From Punctularia strigosozonata HHB-11173 SS5 (Eukaryota > Basidiomycota > Agaricomycetes > Corticiales > Punctulariaceae), in assembly GCF_000264995.1 (NCBI RefSeq), contig NW_006767449.1:181805-245804 (forward strand): 64,000 bases of DNA, written 5' to 3'. Positions 43,601 to 53,800 of the stretch are shown in pieces. The notes beneath the pieces are model-generated. The model saw nothing but the letters and a program-made list of their open reading frames with translations. It was not told where the DNA came from and did no database searches. Position numbers and translations under genes: made by a program. Position 1 is the first letter of the stretch. Every line of letters begins with the position of its first letter.

Positions 43601-45071
43601 CGCCAACGGTACTTGGGAGCTGGTCCAGCTGCCTCCCGGACGCAAGGCCATCGGTTCCCATTGGGTTTTCAAGGTCAAGCGCAAGGCCGACGGTTCTGTG
43701 GAGCGCTACAAGGCCCGCCTCGTCGCCAAGGGCTTCAGCCAGCGCCCTGGAGTCGACTTCGACGAAACCTTCGCTCCTACTGCCAAGTGGGCCGCTCTCC
43801 GCGCTATCCTGGCCATCTGCGCCCTCGAGGACTGGGAGGCCGACTCGGTGGACATCTCCAACGCCTTCCTCAACGGTGATCCGGTGGAGGAGGTCTACAT
43901 GGACCAGCCCGACGGCTTTGAGCAGGGTAAGCCCGGCGTCGTCTGCCGGCTCCGCAAGTCTCTCTACGGCCTCAAGCAGGCTCCTCGCGTCTGGAACCAG
44001 AAACTCGACACCGCCCTGCAGGAGATGGGCTTCTCCCGGGTCCGCTGCGACAAGAGCATCTATGTCTGGGAGCGCGACGGTGTCAAGGTGATTGTGCCGG
44101 TGTTTGTGGATGATCTGACCATTGTCTCCAAGAGCAAGGAGGCCAAGGATGCGGTTATCGAGGAGCTCTCCCGGCGCTTCAAGCTTCGTTACCTGGGTCC
44201 GATCTCGCTCCTACTCGGCGTGCACATCACCCGGGACCGCCCCAACCGCACGATGACTCTGGATCAGCACCAGTACGTCCTCGACATCCTCAACACCTAC
44301 GGATTCAGCACCTGCAGCCCGGTGAAGACTCCTATGGATCCCAACCTCCGCTTGTCGACCTCCATGGCTCCCAGCACTCCTGACGACGTCGCTTACATGC
44401 AGGACAAGCCCTACGTCAGCGCAGTGGGTTCCCTGCTCTACCTGGCGATCTGCACTCGGCCCGACATCTCCTATGCCGTCGGCGTTCTCTCTCGCTTCAC
44501 CAGCAACCCTGGACCGGCCCACTGGAAGGCCGTGAAGCACCTCTTCCGCTACCTGCGGGGCACCCTCGACCTGCGCATCCGGTACGCTCCTGACGACTCC
44601 GGCGAGCTCTTCAGCTCGTTCTGTGATGCTGACCATGGCGGCAACCCGGACAACGGCCGCTCTACCTCTGGCTATATCCTCAAGGTCGGTACCGGCGCCG
44701 TGAGCTGGAGCTCGAAGCTTCAGACCGTCGTGGCTCTCTCCACCACTGAGGCCGAGTATGTGGCCGCCTGCTACGCCGGCAGGGAGGTCATCTGGCTCCG
44801 CAACCTCCTCACTGAGCTCGGCTTCGATGTCAGCTCCTCTTCTATGCTCCGCATCGACAACCAGTCGGCTCTCTCTGTGGCAAAGCACCCAGAACATCAC
44901 GGGCGCATGAAGCACCTCGACCTCGCCTTCTACTGGCTTAGGGACGCCGTTGAGGCGAAGAAGATCTCTGTCAGCTACATCCCCACGGCGGAGATGCCTG
45001 CCGACTTGCTCACCAAGTCTCTGGATCGCTCGAAGGTGGAGGTTTGCAGGGGTTTGATGGGATTAGCTTGA
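40611..45071 (+). CDS. gag-pol: copia-1 Gag-Pol polyprotein
   Basis: One uninterrupted frame of 1486 codons starts MSSNTSTSTQKVTPLGENNY. Gag occupies about residues 1-300, with a CCHC zinc knuckle (CDFCGYKGHSEATCH) near residue 225. The aspartic protease motif WTADTGATAHMTPH follows near 315. The integrase begins with a zinc-binding HRRFGH...CEPCISGK near 450-500 and continues with the catalytic core (HMDVHGPIPV, LRDDKGGEFIS and NEPHQNGVAERANRTL). A Pro/Ser-rich linker of about 200 residues precedes the reverse transcriptase (catalytic VFVDDLTIVS near 1165). RNase H closes the protein (DADHGGNPDNGRSTSGY, ALSTTEAEYVA and IDNQSALSVAKHPEHHGRMK). The domain order with integrase before RT defines Ty1/copia. 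Gag and Pol are in a single frame, so cleavage alone would separate them. Confidence 0.96.
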   Translation: MSSNTSTSTQKVTPLGENNYNTWMPEMRAYLAEQKVWFIVSGEDLRPSDDAGAVAWRDKAAAAAGAIYRALEPGQRVHVVGIEMDPVKMWAKLAEVHLQKVSGARFNALDALLTVRKGADESLPSLIARVDSLHQELKALRPERYSIADLDDDLAAMSMLHSLGPEYAEFTSSLVRFNPSRSNVVQAFIREHNHRLPRAGAADNAAYRAQAAPSSSAAQDVLCDFCGYKGHSEATCHRRSAARDAARKEIAERKSGRRTPRSQTAKAASKAQDAPGSPQTAGQAVHVELAGNASVSSSSEPLPAVLDVPSTDWTADTGATAHMTPHRHWFISYTPCNVPIRLADSKLIYVIGVGSVRFQPVVEGQESRLVEWTRVLHIPELRSNLLSVLYLTQHKSIRVVITRGLMAFVRGTTTLFTASVSDSNAAIVNGRTLPALEHAQPASTCALDLELWHRRFGHVNVDYVRRMLKEDSVSGLKLDSDAAPDTICEPCISGKLHRPPVPLRASRRASEALGLVHMDVHGPIPVQTPEGYRYWVIFVDDAHRFWVVVLLRRKSDAFQAFLRFKAFAERLTGCKISALRDDKGGEFISKEWDDLCTSEGIRREHSVRNEPHQNGVAERANRTLAEGATALLSESNLPPSFWGLAVAAYVHVHNRTPSAALPKGATPYFGWNGIKPSVERLRVFGCVAYVNIQKDKRRGLSSHSEKCIFVGYAEDYKAWLFYNPDTRKWIISNAAIFDERYFPGARSTASWDSAASDFLLRALPSLHGAPRSPPDAPAPVPGGDMAPPPLQDAQDIPEPGGDLEPPHVPPVSPARVQTPPPSPRASSSPPTGSASPDASPSPVPRSAAPSPDPERSPTPPERPPTPPLALRRERRAPKPVQPWWIVPSRSPAPQAYREPTPAIESSEDEDDTSSKDPLAAAEPEDAMLVLAGLDTVYAAPSSPDHLSFLQSLEAAFRTCALKAEARGNEPRSFCEAMKRPDSDLWYKAAMEEIEAHIANGTWELVQLPPGRKAIGSHWVFKVKRKADGSVERYKARLVAKGFSQRPGVDFDETFAPTAKWAALRAILAICALEDWEADSVDISNAFLNGDPVEEVYMDQPDGFEQGKPGVVCRLRKSLYGLKQAPRVWNQKLDTALQEMGFSRVRCDKSIYVWERDGVKVIVPVFVDDLTIVSKSKEAKDAVIEELSRRFKLRYLGPISLLLGVHITRDRPNRTMTLDQHQYVLDILNTYGFSTCSPVKTPMDPNLRLSTSMAPSTPDDVAYMQDKPYVSAVGSLLYLAICTRPDISYAVGVLSRFTSNPGPAHWKAVKHLFRYLRGTLDLRIRYAPDDSGELFSSFCDADHGGNPDNGRSTSGYILKVGTGAVSWSSKLQTVVALSTTEAEYVAACYAGREVIWLRNLLTELGFDVSSSSMLRIDNQSALSVAKHPEHHGRMKHLDLAFYWLRDAVEAKKISVSYIPTAEMPADLLTKSLDRSKVEVCRGLMGLA

Positions 45072-45093
45072 GAGTTGCCTCGTCAGGGGGGAG

Positions 45094-45339
45094 TGTTGTC
45101 TGTGGTGACTTGCCAGCTCTCTGGCGCTTATTTCGCGTGGCTGTGGCCGCTTTAGCTTGTAGGCTGTGCTGACAGTTTTACTGGAGAGCCACAGACGAGT
45201 TGGGCACTTCATTCTGCTGACTGTCTGTGCTCTCCAGGTAGGATAGCCCTCTCCATGTATTTACTTCATTCTGCTCACTGTCTGTGCTCTCCAGCTCGTT
45301 CTCGAGTGTTGTCCAGCTGCTAGACGCCCTTAGACAACA
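45094..45339 (+). repeat. copia-1 3' LTR (246 bp)
   Basis: Identical to the 5' LTR except at one base. It follows the polypurine tract and ends at the CCAGC target duplication. Confidence 0.96.
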
Positions 45340-45344
45340 CCAGC

Positions 45345-47560
45345 CCTGAGTCGGATGAGCTGGAAGAGCCCGGTGACCAACTCGCCCACTGTGTGGGGCC
45401 GCGCAACACCCACGTCATTCTTTCACGGCACTTTGGGTGGTACCTCTTTGACAGGCACGTCATGCCGACAAGTTCCTGATAGCTTATGCTTCGCCTATCC
45501 CAGTATCATTGTGAGGCTGGCCAGCACGTATCACCGGGGTGGTAGCGGATGTCAATAACTATATCATTCCACAACAGATATGCAACATCTTTGAGAATGA
45601 CCACAAGAGGCACGTACCCCTTCACCACCTCACAGATGCTGCCTGCATGGTCCAAGGCATTGATACAAATGCTAACCTGGCGAACCTCTGGCAGATCGAA
45701 TCTGGAGGTTTGGTCCCAGTGCAGCAGCCGCTCTCACCAGAAGGTGAGATGCAACTCTTGTTCGCTGAGTGGCTCCAGGTGTGGCAACGCTACCTTCAGC
45801 TGTTCAACAAGTATCTCCTGCACAAATATGAGGACTGGTTCACCCACCATGAGAACATTTGCCTGCGCCACGGCGTCAGCAGTGAGAATGTCTGTCCCAT
45901 CTGGCTTGCATATGACATCGAGATTTGAAGGTGCCGGCTCAACACCCCCATCGACCCACGTGAGCATCATTGAGCGATTTGTGACAATCTCTATATTGCC
46001 CACCTCGGGAGGAGGATACTCCAGCCACAGCCACAACAGGCCCAGCTTGTGCTGGCCAACCGCAGGCAGGAGCCTGCAGGAACACCGTCAGCCATGCAGA
46101 GATCGCGGAACCCATCCTTGACAAAACACTGAGTCTCCAACCAGAACACTTGTGTGGAGACGCTCATTCTGCGAGCCTCTGTGTCATCACTAACGCTGGC
46201 CATGACAACCCCGTTCAAGCCAGATGAATGGGAGTCTCTCCTCGACTCACTCAACCTGCTAGATACTTTCTCAGACGTGCCGTTAGGCATGCGGATCAGT
46301 TTCGATATGGGCACTCCCGCCCCTATACACACCACTTATACGCCTCCTAATCACAAGTCTGTGTTGTTGAACGTGGAAGCAATCGACATGTACATTCACA
46401 AAGACCACACAGCCTGTCGGATTGTGAGAGGCTCGAGACCCTCATTGGCCTATTCTGTACCTCCCCACTAGGAGCAGTACCAAAGGCTGGAAACGCAGAA
46501 TTGCGGATGATACAGGACTTCTCTTACCCGTGCAACAATCCTGCCATTGCATAGATGAACGCCGCCATCGATTCCGGCTCGTTCCCATGCAAGTGGGGCA
46601 CTTTCTCAGAGATGGTAGTCCTCGTTATAGACGCCCTGCCAGGCATGCAGGTGGCCATGCTCAATGTCAACTCCACCTTTCGTTGCATCCCCATTCACCC
46701 AGACTAGCAACCTCATTTCATGGTCCAGTAGCAAGACCAGTTCTGGATAGATTCCTGCATGCCCTTCAGACCGGTAAGCTCTCCGGGGGTGTGAGGCAGG
46801 GTAGTTGACTACATAGCTGCAATATACCTGAAATCCGGTGTCGACACCCTCAAAAAGTGGGTGGATGACTTTGCTTTTGTCCGCTACCTTATCTGCGCTG
46901 GCAAGAGCCGTCCTCTCGAATTTGCGTACAGTCTAGTCGAGGTGTATTGGCTGGCAGAGCAGCTGGGCTGGCTGTGGAAGCCATTGAAGACCAGGAACTT
47001 CACACAGACTTTCCGCTATCTGGGTTTGGACTGGGACCTCAATTGCAAATGGGTCTCGGTCCCCAATGACAAACCGGCTCGCTACATCATCAAACTTGAA
47101 CTGTGGGTTGCCGGAGGCATGTTCACACAGCACGAAGCCGAGCAGGTCATGGGGACCCTCGTCCACTGCAGCCTGGTTATACCGGATGGGCTGGTGATAC
47201 CGGATGGGCGTTCAAGACTGGTTGCCATATCAAAGTTCACGTCTTTGTTCTCACTGGCCTCCTCGGCATTTTCTTGGCAGACACCGAATAGCCAAGTTCT
47301 GGGCAACATCGATTTCTGGAGGATCACATTAAGGGCGGGCCCCTGCAGGAGCTCACTGCGGCAGCCACCAGAGATCATTGAATGTGATTTCTGGGTAGAC
47401 GTTTCCACATTGTGGGGCGTTGGTGTTGTCCTGAACGGCGAATGGGATGCTTGGAAGCTTGCACCGGGCTGGCACTTGGAAGATTGGAAAATCGGCTGGG
47501 CAGAGATGGTGGCGATAGAGTTCGGCCTATGCTTGGCCCTGTAGAGAGGTTTGAGCGGCT
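45345..47560 (+). mobile_element. Relict YR (DIRS/Ngaro-like) retroelement: gag and RT/RNase H part
   Basis: The stretch resembles the minus-strand YR element at the right end of the window. Gag-like words (SSENVCPIWLAYDIEI) and RT words (RISFDMGTPAPIHTTYTPPN, SPLGAVPKAGN, KKWVDDFAFVRYL) have clear counterparts there (TSENWGL-LAYDAEV, IRFDMG, SPLGAVPKAGS, KKWVDDFTFFRF). The RT is followed by an RNase H-like part (FWVDVSTLWGVGVVLNGEWD) at about 47.4 kb. No tyrosine recombinase part is seen. Numerous breaks show an old copy. Its left part is probably the interval left of copia-1. End repeats were not identified. Confidence 0.8.
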
Positions 47561-49003
47561 TTTATGTGATTATTTGCTCTGACAACCAGAGCGTGATCAG
47601 CACAAGTGGGTGGAACATACAAGGATCAACATGAGCCAGAGTGTGAATACTTCTGCTGTAGCCTGGCAGAGTCTTGAGGCACTTGACATGGCTGCTGCTG
47701 GCTACTGAGTCCAGCTTTAGGATGATGTAGCCATTGAACTGGTAGTACAGCAGTGTCAAGATTGGATACAAGCAAAGGGTAATAGAGTCGGGGGACCGAA
47801 GTCCAAAACGTATATACAAAGAATAGAATGAAATAGAAAGAGAAACTCAAGGGGTAGAGTCGGAGCAGAGTCGGAGACGAGACACGTCGGTGTGAAGTCG
47901 AGAAGTCGGAAGCGTTGGTGGAGTCGAGATTGGATGCGGACCAAGCCTAAGCTCATGTGCTAGGCTGCTACGCGCTCTGAGTCCGCAGGAGAGAGAGAGC
48001 AAAGCTTAGTCGATATTTGAACTGACTATCTACGGTACAGTTCAACGGTTTATATACATAAAAGAGAACAATGGCGAAATCGGAGAGTCAGAGATCGGAG
48101 GCACCGTTCAGCGCACCAAGGAAACAGATAGAGACGAGAGATAACGCATGGGGCACAAAGGGATCATATCTACGGAAGAGACAGGAAAGGCGGACCAAAA
48201 GATCCGTGGCAAGCGACGGGAAACTAAAGTCTACAAAGGGAAGCTATGATGTCAGACAAAGGGAACAGGAAACAGGAAAGTCGGAGTTGAATCCGTTCAA
48301 GATCTGGAACCACCGGGGCGTTGAGCTGCCGGTGGCCCGGTGCATGTGATAGGCATATCCTGCCCTTGACCGAAACGGGAAAGGCGGGATCGGCGTCGGC
48401 GAAGAAGTCGGTGAAGGGTCGGAGATCGGATCGGAGACGATCGGTGAGGATTGGTGACAATCAGCGGAGCGGATCGGCGTAGGTTGGTCTGGATTGACAC
48501 GTGACAAGCAGGTCCAGCGGGTCAATCATGCAGAATTGGATATGGTAGTCATCTGATGGCTCGGGGATGATGCGCAGATGTGGAGTCGGTGGGTGTTGAC
48601 CAACTGGCTGCCCTTCTGTGTCGTGCAGATGTTCAAGGTGGCAAGCGAGGTCCTCTCTTTCCACGATTGGTGCATGTGCCATGTTGAATGGGATGTGTCT
48701 GCTATTGAGTGCAAGCAGAGGTAGAGGCGGAAGGACCAGGGCATTGATGCGAGGTGCAGTGGTGAACTCATTGGTATCCATATCATTTGTCTTCTCCTGG
48801 CAAGCGCAGATTGTGACAAGTTCCTGTAGCAACGGTCAGTCAGGTTCATACATTGGCTATCTGACACAAAGACTTATAGCTTTGTGTTCTTTGCATTCAA
48901 TCTCCTGTCAGGCAGTGCGTACCAAGATCTTGAAGGGGTGCCAATCATAGCAAAGGACAGGGGTGTCTTCAAGAATCTCGTGCAGAGGCATCTCGTCACC
49001 TGG
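47561..49003. other. Unassigned interval with low-complexity GGAGTCGG words
   Basis: About 1.4 kb without a supported gene. Words such as GAGTCGGAG and GGATCGGAGACGATCGG recur between about 47.85 and 48.48 kb. A minus-strand frame at about 48.5-48.8 kb has some coding character (EDLACHLEHLHDTEGQPVGQ) but matches no family I know. It may be further retroelement leftovers. Confidence 0.35.
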
Positions 49004-49007
49004 ACAT

Positions 49008-49596
49008 TGTAACGCCCCAGCACTCCGCGTGCCCGCACATGGGTAGTTTGCTAACTCAATGCCTGGTGGCAGTGCGGTGGTCTCTTATCTCCCACCTCAA
49101 CGACCTCGACAACTCCTCCTTGGCCCTTGACGCCGGATCACGACGCCGACCCCTCTCTGTCACCTCGGCGCCCTCAACTCACCAGGATCACAACTACGGA
49201 TCTCGGCCTCGACCACGACTGCACGCGGAGACGATAGGGTCAATACGGTCCAGGGACTGGGAGGAGAGATGATCGAGGACATCCAGACATAGCGGAGGAT
49301 GGTCGCGCACGGACCTGCTCAGCATTGGTATATCTTAGTCTTGACATCGTGTACTGTATTTTCTTTAGCACAGGCTCACCCCAGCGTATACATGAAGTTA
49401 CCGTCATCTGCGACTGAACACACCGACCGAAACCAGCGTAGCGATCACCCGACCTTCAGCCTAGCCATCAAACTCTGTTCCGCATCTCTGCCTATCTACA
49501 CTACCATCTACTATCTCGGCAGCCTCTGTGCCACCTCGACGACTCGTGCACACTTATCTTCGCGTCGCCCAGCCCCACCGGTTTTGCACCACTACA
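49008..49596 (+). repeat. Candidate solo LTR (589 bp)
   Basis: The stretch starts TGTAACGCCCC, a common start of Ty3/gypsy LTRs in basidiomycetes, and ends CACTACA. The four bases ACAT flank both sides (49004-49007 and 49597-49600), which could be a short target duplication. A TATATC word lies mid-way. No partner copy is in the window, so the call is tentative. Confidence 0.4.
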
Positions 49597-49600
49597 ACAT

Positions 49601-50691
49601 GGAAGATGTGTCACCTTGATATAGTCATCTTCAAGGTGGGGGCCATGCTCATGTATCAGCTCAAGCAGGTATGTGCATGGGTTGGTGTACTTGTCAGGCA
49701 GTGGACTTGAAGTCGAGGGGGCAGACAGGAGCTTGAGGATGTGCACAGTTGGATCCAATCAGTGATCTGAGCAACTAACTGACTGTTGGACCGGTTGCAT
49801 CAGTTGTGTGGTCAACCGACTGATGCCAACTGATGTGAACAGATGGGAGACATGTAGCCAGGAGACCAGCATCAAAGGATGATCAGAGCAGCCAGAAAAG
49901 CGGTGACCGAGGGGAATGATGGATGGTAACCACCTAGACTGATCCATCACTAACTATGGGCATCCTGTCTGTACTGATATAGGTGATGAGCTAGTGTGAC
50001 TGGTGGCTATGTTATAATGTTTGTGCTCCATGCTCCCCCTCACTATTTCATATCCAACTGGCTCTGGCGTGCATAAAGGTTTTCCTGGGCTAATTGTATC
50101 CGCTCTCACACATGCTACCAAGGTCACGAGAATCTTTAGATGGTCATAGGAATCCTGTCCGTGCTGATGCAGGTGACCAGCCAGAGTGACCGGAGGATAC
50201 GGGTTGGAGTTCATGTGCTATGATCCCCTACGCTGTTCCATATTCAACTAGCTCTGACATGCACAAAGGTTCTACTGGGCTCATTGTTATCCGTCCTCAT
50301 GTATGTAAATTATCTTGGGTGGGCCTAGCCTAATATATTGCATAACAACACAGTCCTGTAGCTAGGCCCAATACACATAATATATCTATTGTACTATTAC
50401 TGACATTAGGCCTAGATTACATCGTTACCTTAGCCAAGACCAGGCTAATAGCACACTACATGCCAATTCTACAATAATATACACTAGGCTTAACCCTATT
50501 CACATCTTAACACCGCTATCTACTGGGGTAAGCCCAGTGCATATACTACGGATCTAGTGCACAACCCCCAAGGCCCAATCTAGTGTTACCATATGCACAT
50601 ATATTAGGTTTCATCAGACTAGGCCCAATGCATACTACAGATCTAGGAGACAAGCCCTAAGGCCCAACCTAGTGGTATCATATGCACATAT
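49601..50691. repeat. Interval with two sets of diverged tandem repeats
   Basis: A unit of about 180 bp is repeated: 49,966-50,130 and 50,150-50,300 share TCCTGTC-GT-CTGAT, CCA-CT-GCTCTG-C-TGCA and TATCCG-TCTCA patterns. A second unit of about 85 bp repeats at 50,529-50,610 and 50,619-50,700 with CCCAATCTAGTGTTACCA/CCCAACCTAGTGGTATCA and TATGCACATAT. Many TAGGCC words occur. A 33-bp piece at 49,918-49,950 is an inverted near-copy of the start of copia-2's putative LTR. No gene is seen. Confidence 0.55.
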
Positions 50692-50849
50692 TGTTGAGGT
50701 TGGTGATGGATCAGTCTAGGGTGGTTACCATCCATCGTTCCCTTGCTCCCAGGTCTGTCCCTAGTTGTATCTCAATAGACTTCGACTCACAGCTCCATTC
50801 CCTTGCTCCCAGCTCGTTACAGCGTGTCAGACAGCCTCCTACACTGTTA
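50692..50849 (+). repeat. Putative copia-2 5' LTR (about 158 bp)
   Basis: It starts TGTTGAGGTTGG and ends at CACTGTTA directly before the tRNA-Met primer site, the same arrangement as in copia-1. The 3' copy is absent from the window, so its borders are inferred. Confidence 0.5.
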
Positions 50850-50863
50850 GGTTATGAGCCCTG
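50850..50863 (+). promoter_or_regulatory. copia-2 primer binding site, initiator tRNA-Met anticodon arm
   Basis: GGTTATGAGCCCTG is identical to the site in copia-1. This supports both the element border at 50849 and a shared half-tRNA priming mode. Confidence 0.8.
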
Positions 50864-53800
50864 CGCTCTGACCGCTCGTTTCGACGCTACTGCCGCTGCA
50901 CACACACCTCTGCTGCTGTTGCAAGCCTCCTGCCTTCCCCAGGCACTCCCTGCACATCTGTGCGGTGCTCTACGCTCCCTAGTGTCTCCCTGCGCTCCCT
51001 GCACCTCCTCCGTCCCCTCCTGCGCATTTCCCGTGCTGCCACAGGCTTTAACGGTCCCTTGACCTCCTGCGAGCGCTTGTAGACACATAGGGCTTCCACA
51101 GCTACACATAAACACTTGGGTGGGCAGAACTTGGAGTGGGTCTATCCCCGTCTACCTTGATGGGCTTCGCCGCCTTTCAGCCCTGGAATAAGCCACACCG
51201 GGTATCCATTCCTTTGTGTGTGTGGCAGGGGTCAAGTTCGTGTCTGTGTGTGGCTCTCCCCATCTATAAGCAACTAGTTTTGCGTGATTTGTGTGAACTA
51301 CGGGCTCTCTTCGCTTTTCTATATAGTTAGATAGCTTAGACAGACTCTTCTTCGCGCCTGGGACGTCCTACACGCACCGCACACCCTCCTACACCTCCAC
51401 AACTCGGCTCACGTCGCCCTCCTTGCATCATCATCACCACCATAGCTCACCTACTCCACCTCACTCCAGCATCAGGACACCATGTCCTCGTCTAAAGAGC
51501 TCACCTCCTCTCGACGAGTCACGCCCCTGAACGACGTCAACTATGCCCAATGGGCGAAGGAGATGCGGGCCTACTTGGCAGAGAACAAGCTCTGGTTCAT
51601 AGTCATCGGAACCATCAAGGAGCCGAGTGCAGGGGACCCGGAGCACATCACCTACCTCGAGAAGTCGGCTCAGGCCGCTGGGGCCATGTTCCTTGCTGTG
51701 GATGCGTCCCAGCATGTTCATTTCACCGGGATCGAGCTGGATGCACCTCTGATCTGGGCCAAGCTCCAATCAGTCCACCTCCAGAAGGTGTCTGGGGCGC
51801 GTTACAACGCTCTGGACGCTGTTTTCGCTGTCAGAAAGCAGCCTGACGAGTCCTTGCCTTCCCTGGCCTCCAGGGTGGACACCCTCGTTCAGACCTTCAA
51901 GGACTTGTGCCCGGACAGCTACACGCTCGAGCAGCTGCTCGCAGATCTAGCTGCGATGTCCATGCTTCGATCCCTGCCCCAGGAGTACGACTCCTTCACT
52001 TCAGGTCTCATTCAGCGGGATGCCACCAAGTCTGAGATTGTTCAAGCCTTCGTGCGGGAGCATCAGACGCGGAACGGCCGCCAAGATGGTTCTGCCTCTG
52101 CAGAAACCCTTGCCATGCGCGTTGCAACACCTACAGCTAGCAAGGCGGACCTCCTGTGCGATTTCTGCGAGATGAAGGGTCACGACGAGGAGCACTGCTT
52201 TGCCAAGCGCGATGCGCGCTCTGCTGCTCGTCAGAAGGCTGCCGAAAGGCGCCAGAACCGCCGCAACCACAAGAAAGGAGGCTCACAGCACGCCCAGGAG
52301 GCCGCTGCAGTCCCCAACTCCACTCAGGCCGTCTCCATGGCTTATGCCGTCGAGCACGCCCTTGACGTGAGTTCTCATTCGCCTTGCAGACTCCAAAGTG
52401 ATCTACTCGGCCGGTGTGGGCTCTGTGCGCTTCATGCCGCAGATAGGAGGGAAGCCTGGGCGGTTGCTCGAGTTCGAGCATGTCCTGCATGTTCCTGACC
52501 TTGGATCTAGTCTCCTCTCTGTGCTGTATTCAACTCGTGAACGTGGTTTCTCTGTCTCGATCGAGCGCGACGTGATCTCCTTCCGCCGATCAAGAGCTCT
52601 GCTGTTCACCGCGACGTGCAACTCCAACAATGCCGCTTACCTCGACGGCAGGACAGTCCCACCTTTGCAGTTAGCTCAGCCGGCGAGTACCGTCCCTCTG
52701 GACCTGTCCCTGTGGCACAAGCGCTTTGCCCATGTCCATCACACGGCGATAAAGCAGCTGATCGACCAGGGACTCGCCAAGGGCGTTGTCATTGCTTCCT
52801 CCGCTCCCCCTGATCCCATTTGCGAGCCTTGCATTGCAGGCAAGCAGCGGCGTCCCGACGTGCCCAGGATCGCTCAGCACCGCGCCTCCAAGCCTCTGGA
52901 ACTGCTGCACATGGATTTGCATGGTCCTGTGCCGGTCAGGACTCCGGAAGGCTACCGGTACTGGCACCTGATTGTAGACAACTGCACGCGCATCTACGGC
53001 CTCTTCCTGCTTCGCAGCAAGGCCGAGGCCTTCCCAGCTTTGCAACGCTTCGTCCAATGGGCGGAGAACAAGCTTGGGACGCGTGTTAAGGCGCTCAGGG
53101 ATGACAAAGGTGGCGAGTGGATGTCCAAGGAGCAGGAGCGATGGTGTATAGAACGAGGCATCGAGAGGCAGCACACCGTTCGCAACGAACCTCATCAGAA
53201 TGGTGTTGCGGAACGAGCTAACCAGTCCCTGGCCAACGGTGCAACCTCTTTGCTCGTTGAGTCAAACTTGCCCCCGTCGTTTTGGGGTTATGCCGTTCAA
53301 ACCTACGTCTATGCGCGCAACAGAGCGCCTACCTCTGCTCTGCCTGCGTCTCTGACACCCTACATCGCCTTCTTCGGGGAGAAACCGGATGTGGACCACC
53401 TGAGGGCTTTTGGATGCGCTGCCTACGTGCACGTGCAGAAGGACCAACGCCGTGGCCTTCAATCCCACACCCAGAAGTGTGTGTTCATCGGTTATCCCTC
53501 GGAGTACAAGGGATGGCTCTTCTACAACCCGGAGACGAAGAAAGTCCTCATCTCCAATGCTGCCATCTTCGATGAACGCAGTTTTCCGGGTTTGAAGTCG
53601 GCCGCGTGGGACGTTTCTAAGGACTTCTTGCTCGAGTCGTTGCCTTCAGAGTTGCCGGATCAGGTGGGAGTGGTTCCACCGCCCCCGGAACACCTCCAAG
53701 ACGAGCAGAATCCTGCCGTCCAAGTCTTGCCTGGTCCGGTGGGAGTGGGTGATCCTGCACCCCTTCCAGCAGCTCCTGATGCACCTGCAGAAGGTCCTGA

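Larger units (their letters stand above)
39863..45339 (+). mobile_element. copia-1: Ty1/copia retroelement, whole and very young
   Basis: This 5.48-kb element is bounded by 246-bp LTRs (39863-40108 and 45094-45339) that differ at one position, with the perfect 5-bp target duplication CCAGC (39858-39862 and 45340-45344). A primer site matching initiator tRNA-Met lies immediately after the 5' LTR, a GGGGGGAG polypurine tract abuts the 3' LTR, and one uninterrupted gag-pol frame spans 40611-45071. It is strikingly GC-rich, with mostly C- or G-ending codons, unlike gypsy-1. It appears whole with no visible breaks. The LTR identity makes it the youngest dated LTR insertion here. It inserted into an older YR relict. 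Confidence 0.97.

Noticed and set aside
48461-48867. Two overlapping minus-strand frames with some coding character.
   Set aside because: Neither matches a family I know. They lie in a repeat-laden interval, so they are mentioned only as an unassigned interval.
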